Source: Agrobacterium tumefaciens (GTDB taxonomy: Bacteria > Pseudomonadota > Alphaproteobacteria > Rhizobiales > Rhizobiaceae). From it: 64,000 nucleotides of DNA. Below the pieces are notes generated by a model, which made no database searches, was not told the origin of the DNA, and saw only the letters and a program-made list of their open reading frames with translations. The position numbers and the translations under genes are program-made. Below are positions 26,764 through 35,502 of the stretch, piece after piece; positions within the stretch are counted from its first letter, which is position 1, and each line of letters opens with the position of its first letter. Where the stretch lies: the NCBI RefSeq assembly GCF_013337285.1, contig NZ_SUPW01000003.1, forward strand, positions 248,001-312,000, written 5' to 3'.

Positions 26764-27576
26764 ATGCGGAAAAACAAATTGAAGGAAATCTGGGCCGAGG
26801 GACGTCCGGTGCTGCATGGCTGGCTGTCCATCGCCAGCCCGTTCAGCGCCGAAATCATGGCGGCGCAGGATTATGACGCCATCTCCATCGACATCCAGCA
26901 CGGCGCGGTCGACTACAAGGACGTGCTCGGCATGTTCCAGGCGATGCGCGCTTCTGACAAGGTGCTGATGGCGCGGGTGCCCTGGCTCGACCCGGCATGG
27001 ATATCCAAGGTTCTGGATGCCGGGGCTTATGGCATCATCTGCCCTATGATCAACACCCGGGCACAGGCGGAGCAATTCGTCCGATACATGCGCTATCCGC
27101 CACTTGGGGAACGCAGCTTCGGCCCCACCCGCGCCGTTTACGCCGCCGGCGGTAATTATGCCGCCGAAGCCAATGACGAAATCCTCGCCTTTGCGATGAT
27201 CGAAACGGCAGAGGCGATGGACAATCTTGAAGAGATTGCCTCCACCCCCGGCCTCGACGGGATTTATGTCGGCCCCGCCGATCTCAGTTTCTCGCTCTCT
27301 AAAGGGCAATTGACACCTGCCTTCGACCGCGAGGAACCTGAAGTCATCGACGCCATCAAGCGCATCCTCGATGCCTGCCACCGCAACGGTATCAAGGCGG
27401 CCCTCCATTGCGGCACAGCGGATTACGCGGCACGCGCGGTGGAATGGGGTTTCGACATGACGACCGTATCAGGCGATTCCCGCCTGCTGGCCGCGGCGGC
27501 GACGGAATCGACTGCGACGTGGCGCAGGCTGGTGGAAACGACCGCCAAAAAAACCGATGGCAAAGGGGGGTATTGA
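26764..27576 (+). CDS. HpcH/HpaI family class II aldolase
   Basis: A 270-residue metal-dependent aldolase related to HpaI and 2-keto-3-deoxy-glucarate aldolase. Key residues are visible: His in IDIQHGAVDY near residue 45, Arg in MARVPW near 70, the metal ligands Glu in AMIETAEAMDN near 148 and Asp in VGPADLSFS near 175. These enzymes cleave 2-keto acids to pyruvate (or hydroxypyruvate) and an aldehyde. The start has GCAGGAGAAT upstream. Standard inositol catabolism uses the unrelated phosphate-dependent IolJ, so its presence marks a variant route. Confidence 0.88.
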   Translation: MRKNKLKEIWAEGRPVLHGWLSIASPFSAEIMAAQDYDAISIDIQHGAVDYKDVLGMFQAMRASDKVLMARVPWLDPAWISKVLDAGAYGIICPMINTRAQAEQFVRYMRYPPLGERSFGPTRAVYAAGGNYAAEANDEILAFAMIETAEAMDNLEEIASTPGLDGIYVGPADLSFSLSKGQLTPAFDREEPEVIDAIKRILDACHRNGIKAALHCGTADYAARAVEWGFDMTTVSGDSRLLAAAATESTATWRRLVETTAKKTDGKGGY

Positions 27577-28545
27577 ATGCCGAACCTTCTCGTGGCCGGA
27601 AAACTTCATCCTTCCGGCGAGGCGATGCTGCGCGATCTGCCGGCCCTCGGCTTCTCCATCCGCTATATCGAAGATGTCTCCGAAGCCTCCTACGCACCCT
27701 TCATCGAAGAAGCGGATGCAATCGTCATCCGCACACAACCGCTCTCGGCAGCCACCATTGCAAAGGCCGGACGGCTGAAAGTGGTGTCCCGTCATGGGGT
27801 GGGTTACGATAGCGTCGATCTTGCCGAACTCAACCGGCGCAACATCGCGCTCACCATCGTCGGCGATGTCAATTCCGTCTCCGTCGCCGAACATGCGATG
27901 ATGCTGCTGCTGGCGGCGGCAAAGCGGGCCATACTCGCCGACCGTGCGGTTCGCGAACCGGGGCAGTGGAGCTGGCGCAACAGGCTGGAGCAGCAGGAAA
28001 TATCCGGCAAGAACCTCCTCATCCTCGGTTATGGCCGGATCGGGCGGCATCTCGCCAGAATGGCTTCGGGTTTCGGCATGCATATCCGCGCCTACGACCC
28101 CTACCTGCTGCAATCGGGATGGCCCGAGGGGGCGACAAGACCCGTATCGCTGGAAGAGGGCCTGCCCTGGGCCGACTATATTTCCGTACATATTCCCAAG
28201 GGAGCAAGCCCGGCAATCGGGGCTGCCGAAATCGCTCTCATGAAACCCGGTGTCGTCCTGTCAAACACGGCCCGTGGCGGTGTCGTTTGTGAAAAGGCGC
28301 TCAGCGAAGCGCTCGCCTCGGGTCATGTCGGCGCGGCCGGGCTTGATGTCTTCGACGACGAGCCGCCGGAAAGCTCCTCCCCGCTGCTGTCGCAGTTCAA
28401 TACCGTCCTGTCGCCGCATATTGCCGGGCTTACGACGGAATGCGGGGAGAGGATGGCCATCGCGTCCATCCAGAACGCCGTCAATTATCTGAAAGGGACG
28501 ATCGATCCCGGCCTCATCGTCAATCCGGAATTTGCCCATGTCTGA
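27577..28545 (+). CDS. D-isomer-specific 2-hydroxyacid dehydrogenase
   Basis: A 322-residue NAD(P)-dependent dehydrogenase of the phosphoglycerate/hydroxypyruvate reductase family. The cofactor fold has ILGYGRIGRHLARMA near residue 148; the catalytic triad is Arg in SNTARGGVV, Glu in FDDEPPE and His in SPHIAGLTTE. It starts directly after the aldolase stop and its own stop overlaps the next gene by eight bases. It may reduce hydroxypyruvate from the aldolase, or oxidise the C2 hydroxyl of the sugar acid before cleavage. Confidence 0.87.
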   Translation: MPNLLVAGKLHPSGEAMLRDLPALGFSIRYIEDVSEASYAPFIEEADAIVIRTQPLSAATIAKAGRLKVVSRHGVGYDSVDLAELNRRNIALTIVGDVNSVSVAEHAMMLLLAAAKRAILADRAVREPGQWSWRNRLEQQEISGKNLLILGYGRIGRHLARMASGFGMHIRAYDPYLLQSGWPEGATRPVSLEEGLPWADYISVHIPKGASPAIGAAEIALMKPGVVLSNTARGGVVCEKALSEALASGHVGAAGLDVFDDEPPESSSPLLSQFNTVLSPHIAGLTTECGERMAIASIQNAVNYLKGTIDPGLIVNPEFAHV

Positions 28546-29662
28546 AAAACCCGTTCTTCGCGTCGGCCTCATCGGCACCGGCTTCATGGGCAAAGCCCAT
28601 GTCTTCGGTTTTGCCTCCGCCCAGAAGGTCTTCGACCTGCCCTACCGGATCGAACTGCACACCGTTGCCGACATCACCGAAGATGCGGCTGCACGGGCGG
28701 CAGTGGATTTTGGTTTTGCCCATTCCACGGCGGACTGGCGCAGCATCATCGCCGATCCGGATATCGACCTCGTCGACATCACCGCGCCGAACGCCCTGCA
28801 CAAGGAAATGGCGCTTGCCGCCATTGCCGCCGGCAAACATGTCTATTGCGAAAAGCCGCTCGCACCGCTGGCGTCGGATGCCGGCGAGATGGCTGCAGCC
28901 GCGACGGCGCGCGGCGTCAAAACACAGGTGGGTTTCAACTATCTCTGCAATCCCATGCTGCGGCTGGCGCGGGACATGGTGGCAGCGGGCGAACTCGGCA
29001 AGATACGCGGTTATCGCGGTCTGCATGCCGAAGATTACATGGCCGACGCCGCAGGCGCCTTCACCTTCCGCCACGATCCGGCCGGCGGCGGTGCGCTTGC
29101 CGATATCGGCTCGCACGCGCTTGCCACAGCCGAATTCCTGCTCGGTCCGATAACCCAAGTGATGGGGGATTGCGTCACGCTGATAGCCGAGCGGCCGGAT
29201 GGCAAGGGTGGCACACGCAGGGTGGAAGTGGATGATGTGGGACGCGCTTTCCTGCGTTTCGCCAATGGTGCGCAGGGTTCGGTCGAGGGCAACTGGATCG
29301 CCACCGGCCGCAAGATGCAGCATGATTTCGAGATTTACGGCGACAAGGGTGCGCTTTATTTCACGCAGGAGCGCTTCAACGAGCTTCATTTCTATTCCGC
29401 CGCCGATCCGGCCGGCCGCCGCGGCTTCCGCAGGATCGAGGCATCTCCTGACCACGCGCCCTATGGCCGTTTCTGCGTCGCGCCCGGTCATCAGCTCGGC
29501 TTCAACGACCTGAAAGCCATAGAGATTGAAGGTTATCTCAGGGCAATCGCGGGACAGGCACCAGAGCCTTTCGGCTTTGCTGCCGGCCTGCGCATCCAGC
29601 GACTGGTCGAGACGATCCAGCACTCGTCATCCGCACGGCAATGGATGGCTGTCGATGCGTGA
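28538..29662 (+). CDS. Gfo/Idh/MocA family oxidoreductase
   Basis: The third Gfo/Idh enzyme of the locus, 374 residues. The Rossmann start is VGLIGTGFMGKAHVFGF; VYCEKPLAPLASDAG carries the conserved Lys near residue 105; GGGALADIGSHALATAEF near 195 supplies the catalytic Asp/His; FEIYGDKGALYF is the usual domain-closing segment. The ATG at 28538 lies inside the end of the hydroxyacid dehydrogenase gene. Having three such enzymes suggests that several cyclitol isomers, or oxidation and re-reduction of one, are handled. Confidence 0.85.
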   Translation: MSEKPVLRVGLIGTGFMGKAHVFGFASAQKVFDLPYRIELHTVADITEDAAARAAVDFGFAHSTADWRSIIADPDIDLVDITAPNALHKEMALAAIAAGKHVYCEKPLAPLASDAGEMAAAATARGVKTQVGFNYLCNPMLRLARDMVAAGELGKIRGYRGLHAEDYMADAAGAFTFRHDPAGGGALADIGSHALATAEFLLGPITQVMGDCVTLIAERPDGKGGTRRVEVDDVGRAFLRFANGAQGSVEGNWIATGRKMQHDFEIYGDKGALYFTQERFNELHFYSAADPAGRRGFRRIEASPDHAPYGRFCVAPGHQLGFNDLKAIEIEGYLRAIAGQAPEPFGFAAGLRIQRLVETIQHSSSARQWMAVDA

Positions 29663-29712
29663 AATCCCGGATTGAGCGACGGGCTGCGGGCCTTCATGCC
29701 TCTTGGAAAACC

Positions 29713-29726
29713 GCAATAAATATTGC
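29713..29726. promoter_or_regulatory. Palindromic operator before the RpiR gene
   Basis: GCAATAAATATTGC, a perfect GCAAT-N4-ATTGC palindrome, lies 12 bases upstream of the RpiR-family start codon, in the 75-base gap after the Gfo/Idh gene. It is the same motif as in the divergent iolD promoter and fits autoregulation. Confidence 0.6.
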
Positions 29727-29737
29727 AAGATCATGCC

Positions 29738-30622
29738 ATGAAGCAACAACCGCAGCCCGTCGACCCTCCGAAAGATTACGAAGAACTGATCCGCCTCATC
29801 CATGATCGCCATGATCAGATGAGCAAGACCTATCAGCGGATTTCCGTCTATCTGACGCAGAACCCCAATGAAGTCGCCGTGCATTCGGTCAATACCATTG
29901 CCGAGCGGCACAACATCCACGCCTCCAGCTTCGTGCGGTTTGCGCAGTCGCTGGGCTACAAGGGTTTCAAGGAGCTGCAGGCGCTGTTCCAGAAACGGCT
30001 GGCGACGGCTGCGCCGGGCTTTGAGGCACGCGTGCGCGCGCTCGATGACGAATTGCAGAGCCGCGAGGACCGTTCGGAATACGGTTTCCTTCACGATCTT
30101 GTCGTCAGGGACATCGCCTCCTTACAGGACCTGCTCGAACGGATCAGTGCCGAGCAGCTCGGCACCGCCGCCGATCTGATCGAGGCCGCCGGCACCGTCT
30201 ATCTCGTCGGCCAGCTGCGCTCCGCGCCGGTGGCGGAGCTGCTGCGTTACATCCTCACCATGCTTGGCAAGCAATGTATCCTTCTTGATCCGGGCGGCGG
30301 GCTCGCCACCCATATGGCGCGGACGATGAGAACCGGCGACGTACTGATCGCGGTGTCGTTCCGATTTTACGCGACGGAAGTAGTGAATATCGTCGAGGAG
30401 GCGGAAAAGATCGGTGTGCCGACCGTAGCGATTTCCGACAGTACCCTGTCACCGCTGGCAAAATCGGCAAAAGTCCTGTTCGCCGTTCCAGAGCATGATT
30501 ACAGCTTTTCCCGGTCTCTGGCAGCGCCGATGTGCCTTGCGCAGGCTCTGGCGGTTGCGGTGGCCGCGCGCGTTCAGAAGAACGAGACCGCGCCGCGCAT
30601 TCCGACGGTGACCGGCCTCTAG
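29738..30622 (+). CDS. RpiR-family transcriptional regulator
   Basis: A 294-residue regulator with an N-terminal HTH_6 domain (about residues 15-90; VHSVNTIAERHNIHASSFVRFAQSLGYKGFKELQ) and a C-terminal SIS domain (about 130-260; AGTVYLVGQLRSAPVAELL and VLIAVSFRFYATEVVNIVEEA) that senses a sugar phosphate or related ligand. The ATG at 29738 was chosen; a TTG at 29723 would sit inside the palindrome. The inositol regulator IolR of Sinorhizobium meliloti is also RpiR-type. The three palindromes of this locus are its likely targets. It converges with the TauE-like gene, 13 bases apart. Confidence 0.9.
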   Translation: MKQQPQPVDPPKDYEELIRLIHDRHDQMSKTYQRISVYLTQNPNEVAVHSVNTIAERHNIHASSFVRFAQSLGYKGFKELQALFQKRLATAAPGFEARVRALDDELQSREDRSEYGFLHDLVVRDIASLQDLLERISAEQLGTAADLIEAAGTVYLVGQLRSAPVAELLRYILTMLGKQCILLDPGGGLATHMARTMRTGDVLIAVSFRFYATEVVNIVEEAEKIGVPTVAISDSTLSPLAKSAKVLFAVPEHDYSFSRSLAAPMCLAQALAVAVAARVQKNETAPRIPTVTGL

Positions 30623-30635
30623 GCACCAACATCCC

Positions 30636-31397
30636 TCAAAGCCCCGTCACACCGTCCCAGATCAGCTTCACCGCTACCAGCGCCACGGAAATATAAGTCA
30701 GGGGGTAAAAGATCGAGGCACGCATGTGGCGCACCGTCCAGGCACCGAGCCATGTGGAGACGATAGCCAGCGGCACCATCAAGGCGGCACGGCCGAGATT
30801 TTGCGCGCCGAAACCTCCGAGCGCCGCATAGGGCACGAGTTTCAGGACATTGGTGATGGCAAAGAACATCACATTGGTGCCGGTGAAAACCTTCGGATCC
30901 ATACGCAGCGGAAGCAGATAGACCTGCAGCGGTGGCGAGCCGGCATGAGCGACGAAGCTGGTGTAACCCGCAAGCAGGCTCCAAAACCGTCCCGCCATCG
31001 GCCGCTCCTTGGCTGCCATCAAAAGAACGCCTCTGGCCAGAACGACGCGCAACACGAACACGGCAGAGACCAGGCCGACGATCAGGCGCACCACGGCGTC
31101 CGAAGTGATCTCGGCTGTCATCCAACCAAGGCCGATGCCGAGAACAGCTGCCGGCAGAAGCTGGCGCATGATCCGCCAGTCGACCCATTTGCGCCAGGCC
31201 GCCACACCAACCATATCCATGACAACGAGGATCGGCAGCAGGATGGCGGCCGCCGTGACCGGCGACATCACCAGCGCCATCAGCGGCACGCCAAGCAGGC
31301 TCATGCCGCCGAGCCCGCCCTTGGAAAGCCCGACCAGCACGACGGCAAGCACGGTGACGCCCAGTTCCAGAGGAGAGTTGAAAAGGTTCAAGTGCAT
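30636..31397 (-). CDS. TauE/SafE-family membrane permease
   Basis: A 253-residue protein with about eight hydrophobic segments and the family start LGVTVLAVVLVGLSKGGLGGMSLLG. TauE/SafE proteins are linked to transport of anions such as sulfite, sulfoacetate or organic acids. It lies 51 bases behind the ABC permease gene in the same orientation, so it is probably the last gene of the transporter operon. A role in exporting or importing an acidic intermediate of the pathway is only a guess. Confidence 0.82.
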   Translation of the reverse strand: MHLNLFNSPLELGVTVLAVVLVGLSKGGLGGMSLLGVPLMALVMSPVTAAAILLPILVVMDMVGVAAWRKWVDWRIMRQLLPAAVLGIGLGWMTAEITSDAVVRLIVGLVSAVFVLRVVLARGVLLMAAKERPMAGRFWSLLAGYTSFVAHAGSPPLQVYLLPLRMDPKVFTGTNVMFFAITNVLKLVPYAALGGFGAQNLGRAALMVPLAIVSTWLGAWTVRHMRASIFYPLTYISVALVAVKLIWDGVTGL

Positions 31398-31448
31398 CTC
31401 CTCGGCATTGCCGTCGGCACCCCTGCCCGGGCACCGCGCGCATGGATT

Positions 31449-32462
31449 TCAGCCCTTCCGGAGCCGGGCTTTTTGACGGTAGACATCAGCAACGACCGCG
31501 CTGACGATGATCAGTCCCTTGACGATCTCCTGATAGTAAGCATCCACGCGCAGAAATGTGAAGCCCGACATCATCAACCCCAGAATCACCGTGCCGATAA
31601 CGGTGCCGAAAATCCTACCCCGCCCACCGGAAAGGGACGTGCCGCCGATGACAGCCGCGGCAATGGCGTCGAGTTCATACATCATGCCCATGCCTGCCTG
31701 CGCGGTTTCCGCACGGGCGGCGGTGACAATGCCAGCGAGGCCCGCGAGCAGGCCGGCAATGGCATAGACCTTGACCAGATGCAGCTGGACATTGATGCCG
31801 GACACCCGGGCCGCCTGCATGTTCGCGCCGATTGCATAGGTAAACTTGCCGTAACGCGTATAGCGCAGGGCAATGTGGAAGGTAACGGCGACAAGCAGGA
31901 AGATGACGACAGGCCATGCGCCCGAGCCGATCGATGCGAAGCTCTCTGTCGGGAAGGAGATCGGCTGCCCCTTCGTATACCACTTGGCGATGCCGCGTGC
32001 GGTCACCATCATGCCCAGCGTGGCGATAAAGGGCGGTATTCCCGTCACCGCGATGAGCATGCCGTTAACGATGCCGGCGATCAGGCCGAGACCGAGGCCG
32101 ACGGCCAGCGGCACCACCACGGGCATATCGGTCAGTGCCGGATAGATCGCCCGGGCAAAATCGCTGCTTTGCGCAAAACTCATGGCGATCATGGCCGTCA
32201 TCGCCACCACCGAGCCCGAACTGAGATCGATGCCGCCGGTGATGATGACCTGGGTGACCCCAACGGCGATGATGCCGACAACGGAGACCTGCAGGATCAT
32301 GATCGTCAGGCGCTGCGGGCTGCCGAGAAAGCTCTGCCCCTGCACGAACCATCCAAGCAGTTCGAAGACGAGGGCGACGCCGATCAGCACGGTCAGAATA
32401 TTCAGTTCCTGCGGTAGCTTCCGCCTTTTCCGTTCGACCGGTTCGGTCTGTACGCTATCCAT
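31449..32462 (-). CDS. Sugar ABC transporter permease (RbsC family)
   Basis: A 337-residue inner-membrane permease of the ribose/inositol type with about nine hydrophobic segments. Family landmarks: GGIDLSSGSVVAMTAMIAMS near residue 75, GIPPFIATLGMM near 140, YAIGANMQAARVSGI near 205, and AAVIGGTSLSGGRGRIFGTVIG near 260. It follows the ATPase gene by 35 bases. A single permease gene implies a homodimeric channel, as in this family. Confidence 0.92.
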   Translation of the reverse strand: MDSVQTEPVERKRRKLPQELNILTVLIGVALVFELLGWFVQGQSFLGSPQRLTIMILQVSVVGIIAVGVTQVIITGGIDLSSGSVVAMTAMIAMSFAQSSDFARAIYPALTDMPVVVPLAVGLGLGLIAGIVNGMLIAVTGIPPFIATLGMMVTARGIAKWYTKGQPISFPTESFASIGSGAWPVVIFLLVAVTFHIALRYTRYGKFTYAIGANMQAARVSGINVQLHLVKVYAIAGLLAGLAGIVTAARAETAQAGMGMMYELDAIAAAVIGGTSLSGGRGRIFGTVIGTVILGLMMSGFTFLRVDAYYQEIVKGLIIVSAVVADVYRQKARLRKG

Positions 32463-32497
32463 AATTTTTCCTCCCCGGCATTGCCGCCGTCGCAGCC

Positions 32498-34033
32498 TCA
32501 GCGGGCCGCCAGTTCCATGATTTTGACTTGGTCCGCTTCGGCGCGATCGAGAATCCCGGTCATATGCCCCTCGTGCATGACGAGGATCCGGTCCGACATG
32601 CCGAGAACCTCCGGCAGTTCCGACGAGATCATGATGACGGCGACACCTTCCTTCGCCAGACTGGAAATCAGGCGATGGATTTCCGCCTTGGCGCCGACAT
32701 CGATGCCGCGTGTCGGCTCGTCGAGAATGAGGATGGCGGGCTTGGTCAGAAGCCAGCGGGCGATCAACACCTTCTGCTGGTTGCCACCGGACAGGTTTTC
32801 GATCCGCTCATCGAGATCGGGCGTCTTGATACGCAACGCCTTTTTCATGTCTTCGCACAGCACCGTCAGCCCGCGCTCATCGACATAACCCATCGCCGCA
32901 TGGCCATTCTGGAGGGCCGCGATCTGCATGTTCTCGAGAATCGAAAGTGGCAGAAAACAGCCGGTTGCCTTGCGGTCCTCCGTCAGCAGCGCCATGCCCC
33001 TGCGCATCGCATCCGCCGGCGAACTAATCGTGACCGGAACGCCGTCGATGCGGATCGTCCCTTCATTCGCCGGCACCACTCCGAAAATCGCCTCGGCGAC
33101 GTTGGAGCGGCCGGAGCCCACCAGCCCCGCCACGCCGAGGATTTCGCCGCGATGCAGATCGAAGGAAATATCGTGGAAAACCCCGGCCAAACCGAGATCC
33201 CGAACCTCAAGAACGACATCGCCGATCAAGGCTTCCTGCTTGGGAAACATATTGGTGATCTCGCGGCCGACCATCATTTTTATGATGTCGTCGCGCGTGA
33301 CATCGGTGCTCGCATGAGTGCCGACATATCGCCCGTCCCGAAACACGGAAAACTCGTCGGCGATCTCGAACAGCTCGCTCATCTTGTGGGTGATGTAGAC
33401 AATGCCGATATTGCGTGACCGCAGATCGCGGATGATATCGAAAAGATGTGCGACTTCGGACTCCGTCAGTGCCGATGTCGGCTCATCCATGATGAGCACG
33501 CTGGACTGGTAGCTGACGGCCTTGGCGATTTCGACCATCTGCCGCTGCGCCACCGTCAGCGTGCTGACCTCCGCCGCCGGATCGATATTGATCTTCAGCT
33601 GGTTAAACAGCGCCCGCGTCTCCGCCAGCATTTTCGCATGGTCTATGAGGCCGAGACGATTTTTCGGCTCGCGGCGGATCCAGATGTTCTCCGCCACAGT
33701 CATCCAGTCCATCAGCGCCAGTTCCTGATGGATCATGGCGATGCCGCGCTCCAGCGCATCGCGGGGGCTTTTCAGGCGGACGTCTTCCCCCCGTAGCCTC
33801 ACGGTGCCGGCATCCGGGCTATAAATCCCGGCAATAATCTTCATGAGTGTCGACTTGCCGGCGCCGTTTTCGCCCATCAGCGCGTGCACGGAACCCGGCC
33901 GCAGGCGGAACTGCACCTCATCCAGCGCGACGACGCCCGGAAATTCTTTGCGTACCCCCTCGATTTCAAGAAGGTAGGGGCCGGCGGCCTGCTTGAAGCG
34001 TTCAATCGCCTCTAAGGTGGTTGTGGAAATCAT
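32498..34033 (-). CDS. Sugar ABC transporter ATPase (RbsA/MglA type)
   Basis: A 511-residue protein with two fused nucleotide-binding domains. The first has Walker [10 protein letters not shown] near residue 55, signature [15 protein letters not shown] near 160 and Walker [12 protein letters not shown]; the second has a degenerate Walker A ([16 protein letters not shown] near 300), signature [15 protein letters not shown] near 410 and Walker [15 protein letters not shown]. This arrangement is normal for ribose, galactose and inositol importers. Middle gene of the binding protein-ATPase-permease operon. Confidence 0.95.
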   Translation of the reverse strand: MISTTTLEAIERFKQAAGPYLLEIEGVRKEFPGVVALDEVQFRLRPGSVHALMGENGAGKSTLMKIIAGIYSPDAGTVRLRGEDVRLKSPRDALERGIAMIHQELALMDWMTVAENIWIRREPKNRLGLIDHAKMLAETRALFNQLKINIDPAAEVSTLTVAQRQMVEIAKAVSYQSSVLIMDEPTSALTESEVAHLFDIIRDLRSRNIGIVYITHKMSELFEIADEFSVFRDGRYVGTHASTDVTRDDIIKMMVGREITNMFPKQEALIGDVVLEVRDLGLAGVFHDISFDLHRGEILGVAGLVGSGRSNVAEAIFGVVPANEGTIRIDGVPVTISSPADAMRRGMALLTEDRKATGCFLPLSILENMQIAALQNGHAAMGYVDERGLTVLCEDMKKALRIKTPDLDERIENLSGGNQQKVLIARWLLTKPAILILDEPTRGIDVGAKAEIHRLISSLAKEGVAVIMISSELPEVLGMSDRILVMHEGHMTGILDRAEADQVKIMELAAR

Positions 34034-34119
34034 ATCTCACCCGTCCTTTATCCGGCCAGCGGCCGGGCCGTGATCTGCTGTGCCGGCGACCGAGGCAGTG
34101 CCCGGCCGCCGGCCACAAA

Positions 34120-35049
34120 TCAGTTGCTGGACTTGTATTGAGCGACATTGGCGGGGGTGACGAGTTCAAAGGGCACATCGACCTTGTGCTCGAATTTTTC
34201 ACCACGTGCGATTTTCAGCACGGTATCGAGAGATCCCTCGCCCTGCCCCTTGGCGGACTGGTAGACTGTAACGTCGAGGTCGCCCGCTTCCATCGCGGCA
34301 AGCGCATCCTGCGTTGCGTCAACACCGGCAACAATGACATCCTTCATGCCGACGCCCGAAGATTTCAGCGCCTGGATCGCGCCGAGCGCCATCTCGTCAT
34401 TGTTTCCAAGCACGATGGTCGGCTTCATACCGGATGTGATCCAGTTCGTCATCAGGTCCATGGCCGGGGTGCGCATCCAGTTCGCGGTCTGCGCGTCCAG
34501 CACCTTGATGTCCTTGCAGGCATCGCTTTTAAGGACACGTTCGGCTGCCGCGGTGCGGCCGCGCTGACCGGTGGTGCCAAGCTGGCCCATGAGAATGACC
34601 GAATCACCCTTGCCGGCCGCAAGCCTGCAAACCTCTGTCGCCTGCAATTCGCCAGCCTGCTCCTCATTAGAGCCGACCCATGCCTGCTTGTCCGGGAATT
34701 TTTCCATATTGGCCGGAAGCATGTTCACGAAGACCAGCGGAATACCCGCTTGATCGGCGATCTTTGACATCGCCCTGCCGGAATCCGCATCCACCAGCAT
34801 GGTGATGATGCCATCCACGCCAGCCGCCACGAAGTTTTCGATCTGCGACTGCTGGCGGGCAATATCGCCCTGCGCATCCTCCATCTGGACTTCCACGCCA
34901 AGATCCTTGGCATGGCGCTGAATGTTGTGGCGCAACACGGTGAGATAATTGTCGTCAAAGAGCGACATCGCCACGCCAATTTTCTCGGCGTGGGCAGCGC
35001 TTGCCATCAGGGCGCAGAATGCGGTTGTGATTACGATTTTTTTGATCAC
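34120..35049 (-). CDS. Sugar ABC transporter periplasmic binding protein
   Basis: A 309-residue periplasmic binding protein of the ribose-binding (Peripla_BP_4) type. The signal peptide spans about residues 1-22 (ITTAFCALMASAAHA). The mature part shows KIGVAMSLFDDNYLTVLR, QQSQIENFVAAGVDGIITM, and VLGNNDEMALGAIQALKSSG. The start is GTG at 35049 with GGAGGAG eight bases before it; the longer frame to 35103 lacks a ribosome site. Given the locus, an inositol or related polyol is the likely ligand, but no residue reading proves it. It is the first gene of the transport operon. Confidence 0.92.
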   Translation of the reverse strand: MIKKIVITTAFCALMASAAHAEKIGVAMSLFDDNYLTVLRHNIQRHAKDLGVEVQMEDAQGDIARQQSQIENFVAAGVDGIITMLVDADSGRAMSKIADQAGIPLVFVNMLPANMEKFPDKQAWVGSNEEQAGELQATEVCRLAAGKGDSVILMGQLGTTGQRGRTAAAERVLKSDACKDIKVLDAQTANWMRTPAMDLMTNWITSGMKPTIVLGNNDEMALGAIQALKSSGVGMKDVIVAGVDATQDALAAMEAGDLDVTVYQSAKGQGEGSLDTVLKIARGEKFEHKVDVPFELVTPANVAQYKSSN

Positions 35050-35502
35050 GAGATTTTCTCCTCCTCTTTTCCCCGCACGTGACGAATGTGTGCGATCACC
35101 CAAACCGGCGCCTCCCGGCCGTCTCCAGGCATGGCTTCGCCGGTGACGGATGCAGCAGCAAAATCCGCCTCAAGCGAAGTCATGTCCTGTCGATCAGTCG
35201 AAACGGCAGCACTGTTTGCGCGCAGCTTTAGTGCTGCGCCCGTCTCTCCCATGCGACCGGGTGTTTTCCGGGCGCAGTTTCAACATAGCGGGATGGAACA
35301 GGATTCGCAACAAAAATTGCAGAATTTCTATACAGCAATAAAATTTCCAGAATCTCGCTACCGGGCCATTTGTCGACATTCGTCCCGAAGGTGAAAAAGG
35401 ATCGACAAAACCCGCGCCCTGCGACTTTGCGCGCAGCGCGCTACAGCTATGCTTGTTTTTGGGAAGAACAGACGCAGAGAGCGGCTGGCACGCCGCAAAG
35501 AT
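35050..35502. promoter_or_regulatory. Upstream region of the ABC operon with operator and hairpins
   Basis: This 450-base gap has no gene. It holds a near-perfect copy of the locus palindrome, GCAACAAAAATTGC (35307-35320; one arm differs), and a second related half-site GCAATAAAATTTCC (35335-35348). Closer to the gene, GCGCAGC (35220-35226) pairs with GCTGCGC (35233-35239) and a CCGG/CCGG pair follows. If the promoter lies by the palindrome, the transcript has a structured leader of about 250 bases. I could not place a -35/-10 pair with confidence. Confidence 0.5.

Noticed and set aside
25306-31397. Sulfoquinovose (sulfo-Entner-Doudoroff) pathway, suggested by the HpcH/HpaI aldolase, aldehyde dehydrogenase and TauE-like permease
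   Set aside because: No sulfoquinovosidase, lactonase or sugar-acid dehydratase of the right family is present, while iolD and iolE clearly point to cyclitols.
18268-35502. The catabolic locus as a genomic island integrated at the tRNA-Arg 3' end
   Set aside because: I found no integrase, no direct repeat of the tRNA 3' end near 35.3-35.5 kb, and base composition like the neighbours. Adjacency alone is not enough.
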